From positions 186,001 through 250,000 of the forward strand of contig NZ_VFOM01000001.1 of the NCBI RefSeq assembly GCF_006716125.1: 64,000 nt of DNA, in the 5' to 3' direction. Positions 15,989 to 23,990 of this stretch are shown piece after piece; within the stretch, counting starts at the first letter, position 1; each line of letters opens with the position of its first letter. Below the pieces are notes generated by a model that was not told where the DNA came from, made no database searches, and saw nothing but the letters and a program-made list of their open reading frames with translations. The DNA is from Homoserinimonas aerilata (lineage in GTDB: Bacteria; Actinomycetota; Actinomycetes; Actinomycetales; Microbacteriaceae). Position numbers and translations under genes: made by a program.

Positions 15989-16327
15989 ATGACACGCGAT
16001 GAGTTGCTCGAGTTGTGTCTGTCGTTGCCGCAGGCGGTGGAGACGTTCCCGTTCGGCGAGGAGCTAAGTGTCTTCAAGACGAGTGGTAACGGCAAGATCT
16101 TCGCGCTCAGCGCCCTCGACGCCGAGCCGTTCAGCGTCTCGCTGAAGTGCGACCCCGAAGAGAGTCTGGCTTTGCGGGCGGAGTTTGCGCAGATCACGCC
16201 CGGGTATCACCTCAACAAGAAGCACTGGGTGACGGTCGCGCTCGATGGCGGTGTGCCCGATGAGCTCGTCGAGCAGCTGATCCGTGCCAGCCACGCGCTG
16301 GTGCGCCCCCGCATCCCTGCTGGTTGA
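15989..16327 (+). CDS. MmcQ/YjbR family protein
   Basis: A 112-residue double-wing DNA-binding-like protein: MTRDELLELCLSLPQAVETFPFG at the start, KIFALSALDAEPFSVSLKCDPEESLALRAEF in the middle, and GYHLNKKHWVTVALDGGVPDELVEQLIRASHALV at the end, all characteristic of MmcQ/YjbR. The fold resembles CyaY-like DNA binders, but no reaction is known. The TGA stop is formed by the first bases of a GGTTGAG repeat. Confidence 0.9.
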   Translation: MTRDELLELCLSLPQAVETFPFGEELSVFKTSGNGKIFALSALDAEPFSVSLKCDPEESLALRAEFAQITPGYHLNKKHWVTVALDGGVPDELVEQLIRASHALVRPRIPAG

Positions 16328-16425
16328 GTAGCGCGGTGGAGCTTGGGACAGGCGCGAAGCGGCTGTGCGACCCCAGCGCCGACTGAGCCTGCGAAGGAGG
16401 TTACGCCAGCGAGCGCATCGAAACC
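16322..16425. repeat. GGTTGAG...TCGAAACC intergenic repeat, copy 2
   Basis: A 104-bp element with ends GGTTGAGTAGCG and GCGCATCGAAACC, enclosing a GC-rich centre. It supplies the stop codon of the YjbR gene. The ends match those of copy 1 (2455-2487). Confidence 0.6.
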
Positions 16426-16493
16426 GCACCCCCGAGCATCGTCACCCCGCATTCTGCGGGCAGCACGACGTTGGCGGGTGACGCCGCCTGCGG

Positions 16494-17315
16494 TCAGGCA
16501 AGCTCCACAACGGCCTGCACGGGCGCATGGTCCGACGGCCAGCCGCCTTCGTACCGCGTCACGTTGACGGCGGCTTGCAGCACGGCGATGCCGGGTGTGA
16601 CGAGGATCCAGTCGATGCGCTTGCGGTCGTGCCGGGGCGCTCGGTAGTTCGGGAATGTGCCCCATGCTTCGCTGAGGCGCGTCTCGGCGGCATCCCAGGC
16701 ATCCAGCAGCAGGCCCTGCCCGGTGAGGGCGTCGTACGGGTCGGTGTCGGCATCCGTGTTGAAGTCGCCGGTCATGATGGTGGGCAGCGGCGAGGACTTC
16801 ACGATCTGTCGCAGTACGTCGGCGGATCTCAGTCGCGAGATGCGCGAGCGGTTGTCGAGGTGCGTGTTCACGGCCTGGAATTCGGTGCCTGTCGCGAGGT
16901 CGTGGAACACCGCATCGACCACGAGCCGCGGGGTGCGGTTGCCCCAGGTGGTGGAGCCTGGCACGTCCGGGGTGTCGGAGAGCGCGGTCTGCCGCCAGTC
17001 GAGCAGGCGAAGCCGCCGGGTGTCGTAGAGGATGGGGCAGCCTTCGCCGCCCTTGTTTTTCTCGCGCCCGTAGCCGACTGAGCGGTAGTGCTCGCCGAGC
17101 GCGTGCCGCACGAAGTTCGCCTGGTCGAACAGTGCTTCCTGCACGCCGAGCAGCGCGGGCTGTTCCGCCGCGAGTAGTCGTTTGAGCAGCGGTTGGCGGT
17201 GCACCCACCGGTCGGGGCTGCGCGGCATGAGGTGCGGCAGGCGCCGGCGGATGTTGAAGCTCATGACGTGCAGGTCTGGCGCCTCGACGGGGCCGATGAG
17301 TGCGGTGTCCGTCAT
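16494..17315 (-). CDS. Endonuclease/exonuclease/phosphatase family protein
   Basis: The 273-residue protein has the EEP metal-hydrolase motifs in order: LHVMSFNIRRR, LLGVQEALFDQ (catalytic Glu), VNTHLDNRSR, IMTGDFNTDADTDPY (Asp/Asn) and the final SDHAPVQAVVEL (Asp-His). No signal peptide is seen, so it acts in the cytoplasm on a phosphodiester or phosphomonoester; the substrate cannot be told. Start ATG 17313-17315. Confidence 0.9.
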   Translation of the reverse strand: MTDTALIGPVEAPDLHVMSFNIRRRLPHLMPRSPDRWVHRQPLLKRLLAAEQPALLGVQEALFDQANFVRHALGEHYRSVGYGREKNKGGEGCPILYDTRRLRLLDWRQTALSDTPDVPGSTTWGNRTPRLVVDAVFHDLATGTEFQAVNTHLDNRSRISRLRSADVLRQIVKSSPLPTIMTGDFNTDADTDPYDALTGQGLLLDAWDAAETRLSEAWGTFPNYRAPRHDRKRIDWILVTPGIAVLQAAVNVTRYEGGWPSDHAPVQAVVELA

Positions 17316-17365
17316 GCCGTCAGCCTACGGGGCGAGCCACGCGTGGGCCGTGTACTTTGTCCGCG

Positions 17366-17395
17366 GCGAAACGGGGCGCAGCGAAACGGGGCGTA
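17366..17395. repeat. Two tandem 15-bp units
   Basis: GCGAAACGGGGCGCA (17366) and GCGAAACGGGGCGTA (17381) differ at one base. They lie in the divergent promoter region between the EEP gene and the ASCH gene and could be paired regulator sites or chance slippage. Confidence 0.5.
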
Positions 17396-17436
17396 GCGTA
17401 CTGGCGATTTCATTGGTCGTGATTCAGGATGGCCTG

Positions 17437-17943
17437 ATGACTCCAACACCTCTCGCCGAGCCCGATATGGCTGCTGCCGCCGAGCTGTGGCGCGCCTACT
17501 GCGAGGCGGTTCCGGGGGTTGGCGACGAGCATCCGTCGGTGGAGGGTTTCGGCGATTCGGCTGAACTTGCCGATGAGTTGCTGGCGCTGGTGGTGGAGGG
17601 CCGCAAGACGGCGACCGCCACTCTGGTGGCCGAGTTCGCGGCGGATGAGCAGCCGCTTCCGCGGATCGGCGGGTACTGGATCGCCTGCGATGGCCGCGGC
17701 GCGCCGCAGGTGGTGTTGCGATCGACGGAGCTGCGGCTGGGCACTGTGGAGAGTGTCGATGATGCTTTCGCGCGGGATGAGGGCGAGGGCGATCGCACGC
17801 GCGACAGTTGGCTGGCCGACCATCTGCGGTACTGGCGGCGGGTGACGGATGCCCGGGGCATCCGGTGGTCGGACGACATCGAGGTGATCTTTGAGCGCTT
17901 CGAGGTGGTGTGGCCGCTCGCCGCACCCAAGCCGGTTGAGTAG
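17437..17943 (+). CDS. ASCH-domain protein
   Basis: A 168-residue protein with the ASCH fold: VGDEHPSVEGFGDSAELADELLALVVEGRKTATATL (ligand loop G-R-K-T-A-T), PRIGGYWIACDGRGAPQVVLRSTELRLGTVESVDDAFARDEGEGDRTRDSWLADHLRYW. ASCH proteins are RNA-binding or act as small amidohydrolases on modified cytidine (YqfB). The ATG at 17437 follows CAGGATGGCCTG; an upstream frame extension overlaps the antisense EEP gene and is not credible. The stop TAG lies within a GGTTGAGTAGCG half repeat. Confidence 0.85.
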   Translation: MTPTPLAEPDMAAAAELWRAYCEAVPGVGDEHPSVEGFGDSAELADELLALVVEGRKTATATLVAEFAADEQPLPRIGGYWIACDGRGAPQVVLRSTELRLGTVESVDDAFARDEGEGDRTRDSWLADHLRYWRRVTDARGIRWSDDIEVIFERFEVVWPLAAPKPVE

Positions 17944-17973
17944 CGCGCCGCAACGCGCACGAGGTTCAGTTGT
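17934..17973. repeat. GGTTGAGTAGCG half repeat, copy 3
   Basis: GGTTGAGTAGCGCGCCGCAACGCGC... starts inside the last codons of the ASCH gene and supplies its TAG stop. The expected far end TCGAAACC is missing and replaced by GCACGAGGTTCAG, so this is a partial copy. Confidence 0.45.
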
Positions 17974-18100
17974 GGCGGATGCTCGTATGTTTCGTCGGCA
18001 GGCGGGCGTCAGACGGCTTGGTGCGCTTGGACAATCCCTCGCAGGGCAGGAAAACTCCGGCTGACTGTGACCCACAGGGCGCGCTCGGCTGGGGTGACGC

Positions 18101-18586
18101 TCACAGCGGCACGGCTTCGTTGAGGATCGTGCTGTCCCGCACGGGGTCTAGTGGGTGCCGCGAGACGACATCGACGTCGCGCCCGATCAACTGCTCCATG
18201 TCGATCTCGAACTGGGCGAGATCGAAGAGGCTGGCGTTCGTCGAGGGCGTGACGAGCAGGTCGACATCACTCAACTCGTTCTCGGCGCGCCGGGCAACGG
18301 AACCGAAGACGGAGACCTCCGTGATGTTGTTGAGTGCGGCGAGGCGGCGGATCAGCTTGCCGCGGGCCTGGAGCTCGTCCAACAGTGTTCCTGCCGCAGT
18401 GGCACTACCTCTGGCGAGGCTGCGAAACTGCTCGAATGGCACGAGCACGGACTCGGGCCGCCGATGCGAGCCGATGGTCACGGGGGAAGCTGATCTTGGC
18501 GCGAGCCGGAATGTTCGAAGGATCTGCGACAGGCCCGAACGCGCGTCGGCGACCGTGGTGACGGTAATCGGTTGCGGAGCTGTCAT
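18101..18586 (-). CDS. Phd/YefM-like antitoxin domain fused to MNT-type nucleotidyltransferase
   Basis: The 161-residue protein joins two parts. Residues 7-60 (VTTVADARSGLSQILRTFR ... PVTIGSHRRPESVLVPFEQF) follow the Phd/YefM antitoxin pattern. Residues 85-161 are a minimal nucleotidyltransferase with G95-S96, D107 and D109 (GSVARRAENELSDVDLLV) and a third Asp near 137-139 (GRDVDVV). Stand-alone MNT proteins act as antitoxins that AMPylate HEPN toxins. No HEPN gene lies on either side here, so it is an orphan, or the partner is elsewhere. The downstream 157 bp hold no gene. Confidence 0.8.
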   Translation of the reverse strand: MTAPQPITVTTVADARSGLSQILRTFRLAPRSASPVTIGSHRRPESVLVPFEQFRSLARGSATAAGTLLDELQARGKLIRRLAALNNITEVSVFGSVARRAENELSDVDLLVTPSTNASLFDLAQFEIDMEQLIGRDVDVVSRHPLDPVRDSTILNEAVPL

Positions 18587-18710
18587 GGCTTAACCGTACT
18601 GAGCAACGTAAAAGATGCCCATAAAGATGTACATCCATGTGCGCTCCGATGCTCCGTGAGGTAGCGGCGTCAGCCCGCGGTGACTTGTTGAGTTGGGGCC
18701 GTGGACTCCT

Positions 18711-18749
18711 GGGGTGAGACCGCGACAGCCTCACCCCGTGTGGTCTCAC
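18711..18749 (-). terminator. Overlapping hairpins after the TM2 gene
   Basis: GGGGTGAG (18711-18718) pairs with CTCACCCC (18730-18737), and alternatively GTGAGACC (18714-18721) pairs with GGTCTCAC (18742-18749). The two stems share bases, so they are mutually exclusive; either could end transcription of the TM2 gene, whose stop is at 18746. Confidence 0.5.
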
Positions 18750-19762
18750 TCGGCGAGCATCGTCCAGCCGCCGTCAGCCTTGACGCTGATCACAGAAGGG
18801 CCTGAGCTCAGCGGCACGGTGCCAGAGTATGTTCCGATGTCGTTGATGAGCAGTCCCGGCGAGAATGCCTTGCCCGTCTCTTCAGCCACGATGAAGTTGC
18901 GCGAGCCTGCATGACTCGCCGTGAGCTTGCCGGATGAACCGTCGAACAGGTAGACGGCGTCGCCGACTCCGGATGCAGCGAGCGCGGGTGCTGCGGAGAT
19001 GGGCGAGATGGTGATGCTCCAGTTGCCATCCGCGTTGATCTCGAGGGTGGTTCCCTCGCTCAATGTGTTGAAGCCGAAGGCGGTCACCCCAGAGTAGGGG
19101 CCGATGGTGTTGATGAGTAGATCACCGGTCGGCCCGTTGGCGGCGTCGAGCACGTTGATGATGAAGTTCCGTGCACCATCATGCGTCGCCGTGACGATGC
19201 CGATCGTGGCGCCCTCGGGCAGTGTTACTAGGTTGTCTCCTGCGCCCGACTGCGTGATGGGTTCGAACGTGCCGAAGGCTTCATCCGCCCAGCTGTGCAC
19301 GTTCTCGGTTTCTTCGACGGGTGCTTCTGCAGCCGGCTGTGCGACGGCATCCGTCGTCTGCTCGTTGGTCGTGCGCGGCGCATCGGCCACCTGCTGACCG
19401 GCGTTGCCTCCGTTGACCGCCCCCGTGATGATTGATAGTGCGAGCACGATGCCGGTGACGATCCAGGCGATCTTCTTGTGCTGCGCGTAGCCGGCGAGAC
19501 GCAGCCCCTGCTTGTCTTTTTGCGATCCGGCGAGGGTAAGGATCAGGTCGATTAGGTACCAGATGCCTCCGCCGCCGAACGTGATGAGCTTCAGGATTCC
19601 CGTGCCCACCTTGCCCAGGTAGAAACGATCGACCGCGAGAATGCCGAGCAGCAGGGAGAGCAGCCAGGTGGCGAGAAACGTCTTGCGAGATTCGGATGCC
19701 GCGGGTACGGCCGGGATCGGCGGCGGAAGTTCCGCAGAGGCGTGTTCTGTGTCGGTGGTCAT
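18746..19762 (-). CDS. TM2-domain membrane protein with two extracytoplasmic beta repeats
   Basis: The 338-residue protein has a Pro-rich N-terminus, a TM2 domain (residues about 30-80: LLSLLLGILAVDRFYLGKVGTGILKLITFGGGGIWYLIDLI), a third helix (about 98-115), a Gln/Thr/Ala linker, and two copies of a roughly 75-residue beta module. The repeats share the patterns DGARNFIINV / AGSRNFIVAE, GDLLINTIGPYSGV / PGLLINDIGTYSGT and LEINADGNWSI / ISVKADGGWTM. The repeats probably lie outside the membrane. Similar modules occur in actinobacterial surface proteins; ligand unknown. Start ATG 19760-19762. Confidence 0.82.
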   Translation of the reverse strand: MTTDTEHASAELPPPIPAVPAASESRKTFLATWLLSLLLGILAVDRFYLGKVGTGILKLITFGGGGIWYLIDLILTLAGSQKDKQGLRLAGYAQHKKIAWIVTGIVLALSIITGAVNGGNAGQQVADAPRTTNEQTTDAVAQPAAEAPVEETENVHSWADEAFGTFEPITQSGAGDNLVTLPEGATIGIVTATHDGARNFIINVLDAANGPTGDLLINTIGPYSGVTAFGFNTLSEGTTLEINADGNWSITISPISAAPALAASGVGDAVYLFDGSSGKLTASHAGSRNFIVAEETGKAFSPGLLINDIGTYSGTVPLSSGPSVISVKADGGWTMLAE

Positions 19763-19821
19763 GGTGTTCCTTGTCGGGTGATTGCGTGGTGCCACACTTG
19801 GCTTGGGTGATTCGCGACTGA

Positions 19822-20103
19822 TCAGAACCGGGGCAGTTCGAGCAGGTTGTTGCTCTTCCCGCTGTCGGCGATCGTGGTGATGTGCTTGCGGCCGTTGGTA
19901 CCGACCCGTGTGACGACTCGGGCCTGTGCGCGGTTGTGGTCGTTGTGGGTGAAGACGATCCCGCCGCCGTCGATGACGCTGACCACGGCAGCACGGCTCA
20001 CGGTCGTAAGCGGGCCGCCTGTCGTTGCCGAGTACTTGACGTCGGTGATGTGCTGGTTCAGGGTGCCCGGCGCCTCGACGCGGACCTGTCGGATGTACAG
20101 CAT
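19822..20103 (-). CDS. DUF3892 domain protein
   Basis: The 93-residue protein (MLYIRQVRVEAPGTLNQHITDVKYS...) matches the DUF3892 pattern HITDVKYSATTGG, then VVSVIDGGGIVFTHND, RVVTRVGTNGRKHITTIADSGKSNNLLELPRF. DUF3892 proteins are small, often near mobile or defence genes, with no proven function. It is divergent from the R-M operon. Confidence 0.85.
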   Translation of the reverse strand: MLYIRQVRVEAPGTLNQHITDVKYSATTGGPLTTVSRAAVVSVIDGGGIVFTHNDHNRAQARVVTRVGTNGRKHITTIADSGKSNNLLELPRF

Positions 20104-20189
20104 TGGGTGCTCCTTATGTCTGGTTGTCAGGGCGCTTGCCGCGACTCCCTGAATCGTCTGCCACCAATACCGCCTAGAGCGATAATGTA

Positions 20190-20209
20190 CTGATAAGAGG
20201 GCTTATCAG
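20190..20209. promoter_or_regulatory. Perfect inverted repeat upstream of the R-M operon
   Basis: CTGATAAG-N4-CTTATCAG, 8-bp perfect arms, lies 80 bp before the first gene of the type I R-M operon and 86 bp before the divergent DUF3892 gene. It suits a dimeric regulator; the N-terminal HTH of the first gene product is one candidate. A short terminator hairpin is the alternative. Confidence 0.5.
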
Positions 20210-20289
20210 GCTTCCGTTCGGATGTCGGTGACCAATCCCACTATGCTCATCTCGTGCCACAGCCGTGCACCGAAGCCAAGGGGAGAATC

Positions 20290-22365
20290 GTGACCATCGC
20301 TGCACCGAGCCTCTTCATCTCGCTCTCCGGCATTGCCCGGCTGGCGCACGTGCAGCGCCCGGTGGTGTCGGTGTGGCGCACTCGCGCCGCCAGCTCCGAG
20401 TCGCCGTTCCCGCCCCCTGTCGCCGATGATCGCGGCAGCGAGGTGTTCGACGCACGACAGGTCGCGGAATGGTTGGCGCAAACCGGGCGCGGAAACAATC
20501 CGCATGTGCTGGCGGATGCCCCGGCGTATGCCAGGTTCGATGCCACAGGCCGTGGAGACGAGGAGTCGTTCCATGCGCTCACCGCGCTGGTCGCCGTGCG
20601 CGCCGCCGGTGCGCCGATCGGCGCTCTAGATCGTGATCAGCTTCTCGATCTAGCGGATGAGCTCGACCCCGATGATGTCTGTGTCGCGGGCGAGGTCGAC
20701 GGGCTGGGCGACGATGTCGTATCGATGGCGAGGTTCGTCGAGGTTCTCGTCGACGGGGCCTACAGCGCGTCCGCGGCATTCGAGTCTCTGCTCGGTGATC
20801 GCTTCAGAGACGGCCGCCGTGCCCTCACCCGCACCGCTCTAGGCGCGGAGGCGAGCGAGCTGGTCAACGAGCTCGCGGTGGAGCTGGCTCGAAGTAACCC
20901 TTTCGCCGACCCCGAGCATCCGCTGTTCGTCGACCCGACGGGAGCGTGCGGCGATCTGCTCGTCGGTGTGTTGCGCTCGGTAGCCGAGGGTGTGGACGTT
21001 GGCGTAATGACGGCAGAGTCCGGGGGATTCGCCGGCCGGCTGCTGCGCCGCCGCCTGCTCGCGCACGGTATGCCGCATGCGCCGCTGACGGTTTCGGCTA
21101 CGGGCGAGTTCGCCGCCGAGGGCGCTCTCGTGCACGTGGCGCAGTTTCCGACCCCCGACAGGCCGACGATGACGGCGGGTCAGATTCTCGCGTCGATCGA
21201 GAATATTGCGCTTCAGATGGATGACGCCCAGCGCGGTGTCGTGCTCGCGCCGGCGGCGATATTGATCGACGGTGACCTCTCGCCCGACGCCGAGGCGATT
21301 CGCTCGGAGATTCTGCGTTCCGGCAGACTCCGGGCGGTGGTTCGTTTGCCCAGGGGGCTGGTGATCGGCAACCCGAGGCAGGCGCTGGCGCTGTGGGTGT
21401 TCGGCCCGGCGCATGCCGCGGTGTCTCTCGCAGACAAGTGGACTCTCGTCGCCGACCTCATCGAGGAGCCGCTGGTGCCGGCGACTCGGAGTGATCTGGT
21501 GAGCGATCTGGCCGCGGCTATGGGCGACGAGTCATTCATTCGCGCGCACGCCTTTCGGTTTGCCCGGCGGTTGCCAACCAGCGTGATTCTGGCCGGGTCG
21601 GGCTCGCTCATCGCCGCAGAGAAGCCTGTCGCGATGGTTCCGGTCGAGGCGGCTGCAGCGCGACGCGCCTCCGCCGGCTTGCCCGCCCAACTCGATGCGG
21701 TGATAGCTGGTCTCGGTGACGGTGCCCCGGTCACGGTTCGGCACGTTACAGTCGCTGCGTCACCGAGGTTCTTGCCCCAGGCCGCGCTGGGCTCTCTTGC
21801 CAGTGCGCGCCACGTTCGCTGCCTTCCCGGCGCCCGCATCAGGCACGACGACATCGGCACTGCGGCGGGCTACCCCGTGATCGGGGTCGACGAGTTGACC
21901 GGTGCGAGCTTAGTTGGCAGTCGCACGATTGACCGCCTGCTGTTGGAGGCCGCATATCCGGCCGCCCGTCTTACGGCCCCGGGTGATGTCGTGTTCTGCG
22001 TGAGCCCGCAGCCCAGGGCGTGGGTCGACGCGGCGGGATTCTCCGTGGTTGTCTATCCCGCGCGCATCCTGCGCATTGACACGTCGGACCCGGCGGGTCT
22101 CGTCCCCGAGGTGCTGGCGGCAGATATCGAGCGCCACACGTCTCGCGACTGGAAGCGCTGGGTCGCCCGTCGAATCGTGCCGACCGAGCGTGCCGGGTTG
22201 GTCGATGTGCTCGCAAATGTCAGTTCCGAGCGGGCCGCGTTGGCCGAGCGGATGCGCCGCCTCGACGAATTGGCGAATGTACTTGTCGACGGTGTTGCCG
22301 TCGGCGCGCTGACTACCGCCGGCAGCGATGCCGAGATTCTTGCCCTATCGAAAGGAACCATGTAA
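20290..22365 (+). CDS. HTH - degenerate N6-adenine methylase - TRD-like fusion protein
   Basis: A 691-residue protein, first gene of the R-M operon. Residues 5-65 form an HTH of the AlpA type (ISLSGIARLAHVQRPVVSVWR ... EVFDARQVAEWLAQTGRG). The middle is HsdM-like: VDPTGACGDLLVG near 214 replaces motif I DPxCGSGG, and VLAPAAILIDGDLSPDAEAIRSEILRSGRLRAVVRLP near 320-355 matches the region after the catalytic core, but no NPPF/Y motif IV can be found. Residues about 500-691 read like an HsdS target-recognition domain (YPVIGVDELTG, APGDVVFCVS, then a helix with RMRRLDELANVLVDG). Start GTG 20290 after AAGGGGAG. The stop overlaps hsdM (TAATG). Confidence 0.75.
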   Translation: MTIAAPSLFISLSGIARLAHVQRPVVSVWRTRAASSESPFPPPVADDRGSEVFDARQVAEWLAQTGRGNNPHVLADAPAYARFDATGRGDEESFHALTALVAVRAAGAPIGALDRDQLLDLADELDPDDVCVAGEVDGLGDDVVSMARFVEVLVDGAYSASAAFESLLGDRFRDGRRALTRTALGAEASELVNELAVELARSNPFADPEHPLFVDPTGACGDLLVGVLRSVAEGVDVGVMTAESGGFAGRLLRRRLLAHGMPHAPLTVSATGEFAAEGALVHVAQFPTPDRPTMTAGQILASIENIALQMDDAQRGVVLAPAAILIDGDLSPDAEAIRSEILRSGRLRAVVRLPRGLVIGNPRQALALWVFGPAHAAVSLADKWTLVADLIEEPLVPATRSDLVSDLAAAMGDESFIRAHAFRFARRLPTSVILAGSGSLIAAEKPVAMVPVEAAAARRASAGLPAQLDAVIAGLGDGAPVTVRHVTVAASPRFLPQAALGSLASARHVRCLPGARIRHDDIGTAAGYPVIGVDELTGASLVGSRTIDRLLLEAAYPAARLTAPGDVVFCVSPQPRAWVDAAGFSVVVYPARILRIDTSDPAGLVPEVLAADIERHTSRDWKRWVARRIVPTERAGLVDVLANVSSERAALAERMRRLDELANVLVDGVAVGALTTAGSDAEILALSKGTM

Positions 22366-23990
22366 TGCCCCCTCGCACTAAGGCGAAGACGGATGCCGCG
22401 CCGTCGACCATGAAGGAGCTGAAGGACACGCTCTGGAAGGCGGCCGACAAGCTGCGCGGCTCGATGGATGCGTCGCAGTACAAGGACGTGATTTTGGGGC
22501 TCGTGTTCCTCAAGTACGTGTCGGATGCGTTTGAGGAGCGTCGCGCGCAGATCGCGACGGAGCTCGAGACGGCGGGCCACAGCGAGGATCAGATCGCGCA
22601 ACTGATCGACGACGGCGACGAGTACACGGGGCATGGCGTCTTCTGGGTTCCCGCCAACGCTCGCTGGGGCTTTCTCTCCGAGAACGCGAAGGGCGTCGGG
22701 GCGTCGATGGGGGAGCCGGCCAAGTCGATCGGCCTGCTCATCGACGAGTCGATGGAAGACATCATGGCGGCCAACCCGACGCTCGCGGCGACCCTCCCAC
22801 GTCTCTATAACCGCGACAACATCGACCAGCGCAGGCTGGGTGAGCTGGTGGACCTCTTCAACTCGGCGCGCTTCGCTGGGCAAGGGTCGACGCGCGCCCG
22901 CGACCTGCTCGGCGAGGTTTACGAGTACTTTTTGGAGAAGTTCGCGGCGGCGGAGGGCAAGCGCGGCGGCGAGTTCTACACGCCGGCCGGCGTCGTGCGC
23001 GTGCTGGTTGAGGTGCTCGAACCCGATCATGGTCGCGTCTACGACCCGTGCTGTGGGTCGGGCGGCATGTTCGTGCAGGCGGAGAAGTTTCTTGAGTCGC
23101 ACAAGAAGGAGGGCAGCGACATTTCTGTCTTCGGGCAGGAGCTCAACGAGCGCACCTGGCGTCTGGCCAAGATGAACCTCGCCATCCACGGCCTCAACGG
23201 CAACCTTGCCAGCCGCTGGGGTGACACGTTCGCCCGCGACCAGCACCCCGACATGCTGGCCGACTTTGTGATGGCGAACCCGCCCTTCAACATCAAGGAC
23301 TGGGCGCGCAACGAGAGCGACCCGCGCTGGCGTTACGGCGTTCCGCCCGCGGGCAACGCCAATTATGCGTGGATCCAGCACATCATCTCTAAGCTAGCTC
23401 CGGGGGGCAGCGCCGGCATCGTCATGGCGAACGGCTCGATGTCGTCGAATTCCGGGGGCGAGGGACAGATTCGTGCCCAGCTCGTCGAGGCAGACCTCGT
23501 TTCGTGCATGGTCGCGCTGCCGACACAGCTGTTCCGCAGCACTGCGATCCCGGTGTGCACGTGGTTCTTCGCCAAAGACAAGACAGCGGGTGCCGGGGGC
23601 AGCATCGACCGCACCGGCCAAGTGTTGTTCATCGACGCCCGCAACCTCGGCCACATGGTGGACCGTGCCGAGCGCGCGTTCAGCGACGACGACATCGCCA
23701 AAATCGCCAACACCTTTAGGGCATGGCGCGGCACAAAGTCGGCGACGGATGCTGGGCTCAGCTACGCAGACGAGGCCGGCTTTAGCTACTCCGCGACGCT
23801 CGCTGAAGTTCAGGCTGCTGACTACGCGCTGACGCCCGGCCGTTACGTCGGCACCGCGGATGTCGCCGGAGACGGCGAGGACGTTCGACTGAAAATCGAA
23901 CGGTTGAGCGCGGAGCTTCTCACGCAGTTCGATGAGTCTGAGCGCACGGCGAGACTTGTCCAGGAGCAGCTAGGGAGAGTCAATGTCTGA
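22365..23990 (+). CDS. hsdM: Type I restriction-modification DNA methylase subunit
   Basis: A 541-residue N6-adenine methylase. It has the HsdM N-terminal helical domain (LWKAADKLRGSMDASQYKDVILGLVFLKYVSDAFEERR), SAM motif I VYDPCCGSGGMF near residue 225, catalytic motif IV ANPPFN near 304, and GMFFTP-like GGEFYTPAGVVRVLVE. It methylates adenine at the site chosen by HsdS. Translation is coupled to the preceding gene by TAATG with AAAGGAACC as the ribosome site, and hsdS overlaps its end by 8 bp. Confidence 0.96.
   Translation: MPPRTKAKTDAAPSTMKELKDTLWKAADKLRGSMDASQYKDVILGLVFLKYVSDAFEERRAQIATELETAGHSEDQIAQLIDDGDEYTGHGVFWVPANARWGFLSENAKGVGASMGEPAKSIGLLIDESMEDIMAANPTLAATLPRLYNRDNIDQRRLGELVDLFNSARFAGQGSTRARDLLGEVYEYFLEKFAAAEGKRGGEFYTPAGVVRVLVEVLEPDHGRVYDPCCGSGGMFVQAEKFLESHKKEGSDISVFGQELNERTWRLAKMNLAIHGLNGNLASRWGDTFARDQHPDMLADFVMANPPFNIKDWARNESDPRWRYGVPPAGNANYAWIQHIISKLAPGGSAGIVMANGSMSSNSGGEGQIRAQLVEADLVSCMVALPTQLFRSTAIPVCTWFFAKDKTAGAGGSIDRTGQVLFIDARNLGHMVDRAERAFSDDDIAKIANTFRAWRGTKSATDAGLSYADEAGFSYSATLAEVQAADYALTPGRYVGTADVAGDGEDVRLKIERLSAELLTQFDESERTARLVQEQLGRVNV

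Noticed and set aside
14769..15995. A 408-residue minus-strand frame across the mycoredoxin and its upstream gene
   Set aside because: It overlaps two well-supported genes in another frame and has shadow composition (Pro/Arg/Ser-rich).
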